A stretch of 64,000 nucleotides of DNA from Actinomucor elegans (Eukaryota; Mucoromycota; Mucoromycetes; Mucorales; Mucoraceae). A program made the position numbers and the translations under genes. Shown piece by piece: positions 57,392-64,000 of this stretch. Within the stretch, counting starts at the first letter, position 1. Every line of letters starts with the position of its first letter. The notes below the pieces were generated by a model, which worked only from the letters and a program-made list of their open reading frames with translations, was not told where the DNA came from and searched no databases. Location of the stretch: contig JAMSLZ010000002.1 of assembly GCA_026027325.1 (NCBI GenBank), positions 3,162,001-3,226,000 on the forward strand. The letters run 5' to 3'.

Positions 57392-58175
57392 TGCATACTC
57401 AATATGAATTATTGTATATATTAAAAACTTTTTCTATAAAAAAAACTGAGCGGTAGTCAATGTGTTACTCTATTGTTATAGATAATAGCGAGTTATACGC
57501 ATTTCTAAGATATTAACATAGTTTCATATAGCTGAACTTGTAACAAAGTTTGTGTGACATACTGTTGCGCATTGGATGTAGTTGGCAGTAACGATCCCAT
57601 TACTGATCGTATTACATTCTTATCATTATCATGGATTTTGACCCGCCGAAAAAATAGAGCACCAATTGGATGAAGCAGAATTCAATTCCCTTCCCGAGAT
57701 TATTACCTTTTCCGAGATGGTTCTAAAATACACTTTTGATTAGTTATAAATACAAACGTACTCTCCATATCATCATTTAATGAAACAGAGTACTACGTTA
57801 CATAGTAGCAATTATTACCATGTCAGTTCATTCAATTGTGAAGAAAGGTAATCAGATAAATATCAATGCAAGAGAGAAATAATGACTTAGCTTAGAGCAG
57901 CAGGAAAAATAGCATTCAATCTGTATTCCAGGGATAGACGTTATTTTTTTATATATATTTCATGGCGTGATCTCTCTTTATACCCTAGTAGTTTAATCAT
58001 GCCAATGTTGTATTAGAAATATATCAGACAAGTCTTTATGATAGGTAGGGGTCGGAAGTGATATTAACATACTTGAGTTTCACAAGAACAGGTCTCTCAT
58101 AACGATGACTAGCCAACGACACACTACGCCATATCATGTAAGAACTCGCAGTATGAACTTTAAAATACGAATCAT

Positions 58176-58517
58176 GTGCACCTTTTTTTTCTGCCTTTTG
58201 GTCGCTCTTCATACTCTCTTATCAATCAGATTAGAACGCCGTTGGAACTATCCAAGATAAAGAAATTCCTTAATCGAGATGGATTATATACTTTAATCCG
58301 TCAAAAGAGATCGGCGGAGATAAACGCTAGAAGGAGCAATAAAGTGCTGCTTGGTGCTATGAGTCGAACAAAGTCTCCAGTGTGGGAAAATGATATATAT
58401 ATAATATTGCCATACATTGAATCAGTTACACCGGGATCTCATAAACTTAAAGCCAATCTTATTTTTGCTAGTAACAAGATGAAGGACTGTGGGAAAAAAA
58501 TACTAGAAACTATATAA
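58176..58517 (+). CDS. hypothetical protein, possible last exon or remnant
   Basis: Open frame of 113 codons. The part from RTPLELSKIKKFLNRDGLYT through AEINARRSNKVLLGAMSRTK to the end is basic, mixed helix/strand and codon-like, while the first 15 residues look like read-through of a T-rich tract. No family recognised. It could be the 3' exon of a gene whose 5' part is lost, or chance. Confidence 0.3.
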   Translation: MHLFFLPFGRSSYSLINQIRTPLELSKIKKFLNRDGLYTLIRQKRSAEINARRSNKVLLGAMSRTKSPVWENDIYIILPYIESVTPGSHKLKANLIFASNKMKDCGKKILETI

Positions 58518-58718
58518 AACAGAAAATATTAACTTCTGCCATTCGTATAATACTTACTTTTTTGATGATATCAAATTAATTTGAATTCATAGAGACTGCA
58601 GCATTTGAGATAGATAGATTCTCTATATCGCATGTTGACTCCGCGGTAAACGGAGAGCAAAAACTGAATGAGTTCTGGTTTCAAACTACTAGAAAGCCCA
58701 AAAAAGAAAAATTTTCAG

Positions 58719-58727
58719 TATAAAAAG
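58719..58727 (+). promoter_or_regulatory. TATA box of the amino acid transporter gene
   Basis: tataaaaag lies 125 nt upstream of the ATG at 58852, followed by a pyrimidine-rich leader containing ttgctctttcaag. This is the best TATA match in the window and agrees with the codon-rich, probably highly expressed gene downstream. Confidence 0.6.
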
Positions 58728-58851
58728 AGAGCCATTTTTTCCCGAGGTCCAGATCAGACCTTGCTCTTTCAAGAAAACATCAACTGTTTCCTTTTACCAA
58801 AGCAAATCGTTTAATCCCATTTTTCAACAAAAAAGAATCAAAAGAGATCTA

Positions 58852-60209
58852 ATGACAGAGAAAACATCTTACCCCGAGAGCTTTAAAGTCGAAGAAACTG
58901 TGAATGACTACGCTGAAGATGATGCCCAATCTACCACCAATGAGTTCGGCCATGGTAATGGTAATTTTATGACAGCTTTCTTTAATGTTACATGTGTTGT
59001 AGCTGGTACAGGAACCTTAGGTCTTCCTAAAAGGTACATAACAGAAACGATTTGGCTTAGATCAATGAAAACTAATTCTTTAATGACAGTTTTGCACTTG
59101 GTGGCTGGCTTGGTATTCTCATTATGTTGTTGTCTTATATGATGGCCTGTTACTCTGGCATTATTTTGATTCGTTGTTTGTACTATAAGCCTGGTCAACG
59201 TCTTCATGATTACAAGGCAGTTGGTACCGCTGCATTTGGCATTACTGGTTATATCATTGCTTCTGCTCTCCACTGGCTTAATCTTTTCGGCTGTCCTGCT
59301 CTTTATTTAGTTCTCGCAGCTAGCAACATGAACTACCTCCTTCGTTTTACCAGTGCAGCTCTTGACACCACTGCCTGGGCTTGTATTATCGGTGCCGTTC
59401 TTTTGATTCCTGCTTTGGTTGCCAAAACATTAAAGGAAATCACTGCTCTTAGTGCATTTGGTGCCATTTGTACCATGATTGCTGTATTCATCGTTTTGAT
59501 TCAATCTCCCATTGATCGCGCGCACGCTGTAGAGCCTGTTTATACTGATTCTGTTATTTGGACCGGTTTTCCTTCTGCCCTTGCTACGATTGCTTTCTCT
59601 TATGGTGGTATCAACACATACCCTCATGTTGAACATGCCTTGAAGAAGCCTCATCAATGGAAATACGCCTGTGTTGCTGGTTTGAGTGCTTGTACTTGTC
59701 TCTACTTTATGACCGCAGTACCTGGCTATCATTCCTATGGTCGTGAAACTCTTTCTCCCATCTATGACTCTTTAAAGAGCGAAGTAGCCAAGATGATTGC
59801 TATTATTGTCATGACTATTCACGTTATTCTTGCTATTCCCATCTATACCACTTCTTTCTCTCTCGAGTTTGAAAAATTCACTAATTTTACTGATGAGAGA
59901 GTCGGTAAAGTCAAGGCTTGGATCGGCCGCGCTATCATCCGTACCATTACGATGGGTGTTTTAGTTATTTTAGCTATTTTCATTCCTTATTTCGATAACT
60001 TCATGGCTCTAATTGGTGCTCTTTCCAACTGTGGTTTGGTCTTCTTGTTACCCGTTCTCTGTTATCTTAGATTAACAGGTTTCCGTAACAAGCCTATTTA
60101 TGAGCTTGCTTTCTGTGCCCTCACTCTTCTCTTGGGTATCGTTGGTTGTATTTTCGGTACCATTGACGCCGTTGAAGCCTTGATCGTCAGTTTCAACCAG
60201 GATAAATAA
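58852..60209 (+). CDS. AAAP-family amino acid transporter
   Basis: Membrane transporter of the amino acid/auxin permease family (plant AAP and yeast Avt relatives). Two exons, 58852-59033 and 59090-60209; 433 aa. After a ~38-residue acidic cytosolic start, the first helix has the family motif FMTAFFNVTCVVAGTGTLGLP followed by KSFALGGWLGILIML; the intron splits this motif. Further blocks: YSGIILIRCLYY, YKAVGTAAFGITGYIIA, ALATIAFSYGGINTYPHVEH and FFL/VFLLPVLCYLRLTGF near the end, with about 11 predicted helices. Codon usage is strongly biased (tct, gct, ctt, att), unlike most neighbours, which suggests high expression. Substrate and membrane (plasma versus vacuole) cannot be read from the sequence. 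Confidence 0.92.
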
Positions 60210-61793
60210 GTCCATCCCATTTCCGATACCATTTTTACCTCTCTTTCAAAAAACTCAAAAAAAGAACTACTACTATTCTTCTCACCGTCTCTCTCCCTTA
60301 CATTTGTTTCTAACTGATACAATGTATTTCAGTTTTGTATATATATATTCGTCCCACTAGAAGATGCTCTCATTAGATAATACTTAGTAAATAAACAGTA
60401 ATTGTGCTCTATATAATATTCTACCTGAAGGATATACAATATAAAATTTTTTTTGTTGGATTTGTTTCTCTTCCATGCTAATTTGTTGACCATAATTGTT
60501 GTCTCCGCCTAAATCTGCTCTTTTGGGAACATATTAAACAGAAACAAAACCATTAGAATAATGATACTTAATGTGTAAGCCATTCATATAAAAAAAAGGG
60601 TCTCCAATTAAATAGAAGCTTCTATTAGTCCCGTAGCACCCAGAGTATAGGCTATTCACCTGAGGCGGCAATAGATCAGCATGAGCCGAAATCGGTCAAG
60701 ATCTTATTAGTGTTGTACTTGCAAATGGTTACTTCATTGATCATGACGATTGAATTTCATGTCCAAGATATATTCTCAAAAAAAAAAAAAAATCAGGAAA
60801 TATATAGAATGCCATGTATTCAATCGGTTAACTGACCGATATAATATCAGTTTACTTCAGTCAGTTTTTAGAGAGTTTTAGGATACATATCCATATTTTT
60901 CACTTTGTTCCCTTACAGCATGTATATTATTCAAAATAACATCTAACTATCTACAGCTTTTGTTAAATGTGGAAGTAGTATCTAAACATTGAGGTATGAA
61001 ATTACACTGTCTGAATCAAAATTATTGGAATATGCCTATCGAGTTCCAATGCTAATTGAAATATTCAGTAAAACTCATAATTTACATGAAGCACTTTATT
61101 TAAGATACTTCCGTCATATTCCTATGAGATAGCGACTATTGCATTCAGCAGCTAGAAAAAAAAAATATAATGCGTGTAAAAATACATTGCTCTTGTTCAT
61201 TTTCTTTGAAATATTGTAATTACTTTTAAATGCAAATATAATGGAGTTAAAAAAAAAGGCATTCTGAGAAATTTATACTATGAATTTTTATTCACTTCAC
61301 CTGACCAGTTGAACTCTTACAGTGAGCCGCATGTAAATAACCGCTTTTATACAAGAATTTATACACGTAAAAATTAATAATTGAAACGTCCTAATGTTTT
61401 ATAGAAACTGTCCAATAGAATTTAATTTTCCACTCCCGTCTTAATGGTTAATTGGCGCTACCAGAAGGATATATCTCATTGATTATACATTGAACAAAAG
61501 TCAAGGAGACGGAGAAACAAAGATACAAAAGATCTATCTTAATTTTACTTGTTTCTACTATACCTAACAACCTATTACACATATACTATCCCTTTTATGT
61601 ATTTAGCTTGGTAACTCTAATCCGATCATAATCGCCGAGTCACCGCGTAAAGATAAGGCTTTGAAAGTATCAATTTTTTTTATATTCATTAATTAATTAT
61701 TATATAGAACTATTAAGCTATTTGATGTTGATTCCTATATCGTTTAATTGAAGCAATTTTAGTAAAATTAATTATATTTAGTATATAGTGAGC
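60210..61793. other. AT-rich intergenic region between convergent genes
   Basis: 3' flanks of the amino acid transporter and the acyl-CoA synthetase. Only poly-A/T runs and short imperfect inverted repeats (for example aactgac...gtcagtt at ~60828-60867). No gene recognised. Confidence 0.55.
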
Positions 61794-64000
61794 TTACATT
61801 TCATCCAATTCGGCTTTGTACATCGCTGTCACTTCTTTTCGCTTCACCTTTTGTGCGGCAGTCAGCATATTCTATCATGATCAACAGATGTCAGCGTTCA
61901 TGTCAAAGTCTTTTTTAGACTTTTTTTTTCTTGCTTACGTTTTCACTTGTCCATTCAGTGCTACATAAATGTATATTAAATAGCATTTCAGCAGGCTTTA
62001 AGTCAGCCATCTTTGCTTGCTTGTTCATTTCAGCATGGATTGCCTTCTTCAGAGCAGGTTCCTCGCACAGCGAAGCCCAGTCTTCCTCCAAAATACCGTT
62101 CTCTTTGGCCAACGCATATACTTCCTTTTCATTGGGTACCACCAGAGCAACAGGGCGAGGTAGAAGTGAGTCAGCATAGATAACAATATTGTTTACGTAG
62201 ACACAACTCTTATAAATAGCTTCCAATCTTTCCAACGCGATATACTCTCCATTGCTTAACTTTACGAGATTCTTTTTACGATCAATAACTGTAAGCGTAC
62301 CGTTGGCATTCCATTCAGCAATATCGCCTGTCTTTAACCAACCGTCTTCGGTAATTGTTTCTTTAGTAATATCTTCTCGTTTCCAATAACCTTTTGTCAC
62401 GGACGGACCACGAATCCAGACTTCACCTTGAGGCTTTTCGTTGGTAGAATAATAGTTACCTTCAGGGTAGTCGACTAGTTTCACCTCACAACTACCGCTA
62501 GGTGCTCCAACATGGCCAAAACCATATTGTTCTGGAACCATTATAGAACATACACTGCTACCTAAAGAAAAAGAGAGGACATGGTTAGTAACTGTTTGCA
62601 GTAGTGGATCTTAATGATGTCTTCCATCTTACTTTCTGTCCTAGATATTAAATGAATGATTAATATACGTATAAACTATCCAAGAAGGTACTACTTACAT
62701 GCCATAACCTCCAACAATGGGACATACTGTGACAGTCAAAAATTTTTGAGTTTCATGTGCTATTGGTGCACCAGCGGAGATAGCAAACTTTAAACGTCCG
62801 CCAAGCTGTTCCTGGATCTTACTGAATACGAGACGGTCAAGAAAAGGTGCAGGTAATCCGCGCTCGAGAAACCAAGCTTTAGTATTAAATGCCTTGGTAA
62901 AAAGAGCTTGGGCATTGGGTGTAGCTGATTGGAGTTTAGACAGAATACCCTTTCGAATCGATTCCCAAACAGCAGGTACACCTGTCATTAACGATGGACG
63001 GAATTCTTTGATATCACCTTTACAGTTTCTCACCGAAGCGTCAGTTAATGTTCTAATGGAAGCATAACCCAAGGTCATGCCACAGAAGAGACTAAAATTT
63101 TCTACAGCGAATTCGAATACGTGTGCGAGAGGCAAGTAACATATCATAGAGTCTTGTGGAGTAGCGAATCTTCCAATGAGTCCATAAGCCGAAGCAACTA
63201 CATACACACATGTTATTTGAATTGGTTATATGGATATAGTAAAACATACCTGCTGCTACAGCATTTTTATGAGACAGCATAACTCCTTTAGGAGCACCAG
63301 TGCTTCCAGATGTATACATGATACAGCAGAGATCTTCAGGTTCAGGCTCGCGAGGTTCAATGGGATTCTCCTTTCCTAAAGCAATCACTTGTTGGATGGA
63401 CAACACTTGGATACCCAGGCTTTCAAACTCTTCCAAATGTTCAGGTTTGGCTTCTCCGTTGTAAGTAATGATCTTGAGTGTTGGGCATTGCTTGGTGACC
63501 TTGGCGACTGTCGGTAATAATTCGGCAGAGGTAAAAATGGCTTGGACTTCTGTCTCGTTCATCGAATGCAATAAACCTTCTTCACCCAACGTTTCATAGG
63601 CCGTGACAATGGTCATATTTTGCGTAAAAAGACCATGAGCAGTCATGAGCCACCACTTACTGCAAAAATTATTTAGTAGGTGTGTGTTTTGTATTATTCA
63701 AGACTACTTACTTTGTTGGAGCGAATATTTCAACTTTGGCAGTTTCATTAAGACCCAAGTATCGAAATCCAGCACCGATATCATGAACTACTTCACCTAG
63801 TTCAGCATAAGTGACATATTGATAACCTGACATTTGAAAGTAGCTCCACTTTTTAATGATAGTGGTTTCGACACCATCGACGATTTTTGTCACTTCTTTT
63901 TCTTCTTCTACCATAGCTTCTAAGGTACGATAACCCAAGGCGTTATTGTTGGCATACTTTCGAACACTGCGTCGAAGCATATCGTACAATGTATGTACTC
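61794..64000 (-). CDS. FAA1: long-chain acyl-CoA synthetase, 5' end missing
   Basis: Activates long-chain fatty acids with ATP and CoA. Exons in the window: from beyond 64000 to 63712, 63659-63250, 63197-62699, 62640-62633 (8 nt), 62561-61939, 61871-61794. The open frame runs off the window end ([20 protein letters not shown]), so the first residues are missing. Motifs in order: AMP-binding P-loop [50 protein letters not shown] (split by the 8-nt exon), [11 protein letters not shown], and the fatty-acyl-CoA signature [20 protein letters not shown]. The C-terminus ends [12 protein letters not shown]; Glu-Met lacks a clear PTS1 peroxisomal signal. Closest known relatives are Faa1/LACS enzymes. 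Confidence 0.95.

Larger units (their letters stand above)
56571..58851. other. AT-rich region before the amino acid transporter
   Basis: Contains the repeat cluster at 57031-57391, a possible ORF at 58176-58517 and, close to its end, a TATA box of the next gene. Frame 56654-56839 has no motif. No RNA gene was recognised. Confidence 0.5.

Noticed and set aside
60828..60867. aactgac ... gtcagtt inverted repeat as a terminator or element end
   Set aside because: Arms are only 7 bp with a loose spacer; expected by chance in AT-rich DNA.

Overview
The window looks like nuclear DNA of an early-diverging filamentous fungus, most likely Mucoromycota (Mucorales). The sequence shows compact eukaryotic genes split by many short introns (mostly 40-75 nt, GT...AG, often with a ctaac/ctaat branch site). 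Intergenic DNA is very AT-rich with long poly-A/T runs, and there is no operon structure or Shine-Dalgarno signal. The gene set fits an early fungus: a TTLL12-type protein, cactin, a Tra2 SR protein, a FAR1-type zinc-finger protein, a kinesin-6 and a TMEM223-like protein. The genus is an inference; no rRNA or mitochondrial marker is present. Gene models were built by hand-splicing until frame and family alignment agreed, so exon ends are predictions.

Layout: 1-1411 (-) 5' part of a TAF4-like TFIID subunit; 1543-3975 (-) gamma-glutamyltransferase in 11 exons; 4.0-6.3 kb gene-poor, ending in a degenerate ~150-bp repeat cluster; 6338-7630 (+) FAR1-domain DNA-binding protein; 7768-10340 (-) TTLL12-like protein; 10883-12145 (-) nuclear protein that may be a dead RNase H fold; 12.1-15.0 kb gene-poor; 14995-16940 (+) PD-(D/E)XK-like gene with a broken frame; 17-20 kb gene fragments, a minisatellite and a direct repeat; 20087-21081 (+) Tra2; 21543-22803 (+) CCCH protein; 22900-23768 (-) Dgk1-like kinase; 25438-25938 (+) small mitochondrial protein, tail-to-tail with U2 snRNP A' (25986-26864, -); 27563-29741 (+) cactin; 29899-30781 (+) TMEM223-like; 30823-36415 (-) Trm3/TARBP1 methyltransferase (15 exons); 38227-41569 (+) kinesin-6; 43551-46021 (-) sulfate permease; 47835-49504 (-) rhodopsin-like seven-helix protein; 49.5-58.8 kb gene-desert with a decayed coding element and a second repeat cluster; 58852-60209 (+) amino acid transporter; 61794-64000 (-) long-chain acyl-CoA synthetase, cut by the window end.

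Common themes: mRNA splicing is over-represented (Tra2, U2A', cactin), though scattered rather than clustered. Lipid metabolism (Dgk1, acyl-CoA synthetase), glutathione and sulfate metabolism (GGT, sulfate permease) and membrane transport make up most of the rest. The most unusual items are the rhodopsin-like receptor candidate, the catalytically degenerate RNase H-like protein, the PD-(D/E)XK family gene, micro-exons of 8, 10 and 14 nt that encode parts of conserved motifs, a degenerate repeat with ~150-160-bp period seen at three distant sites, and an 89-bp MITE-like palindrome.
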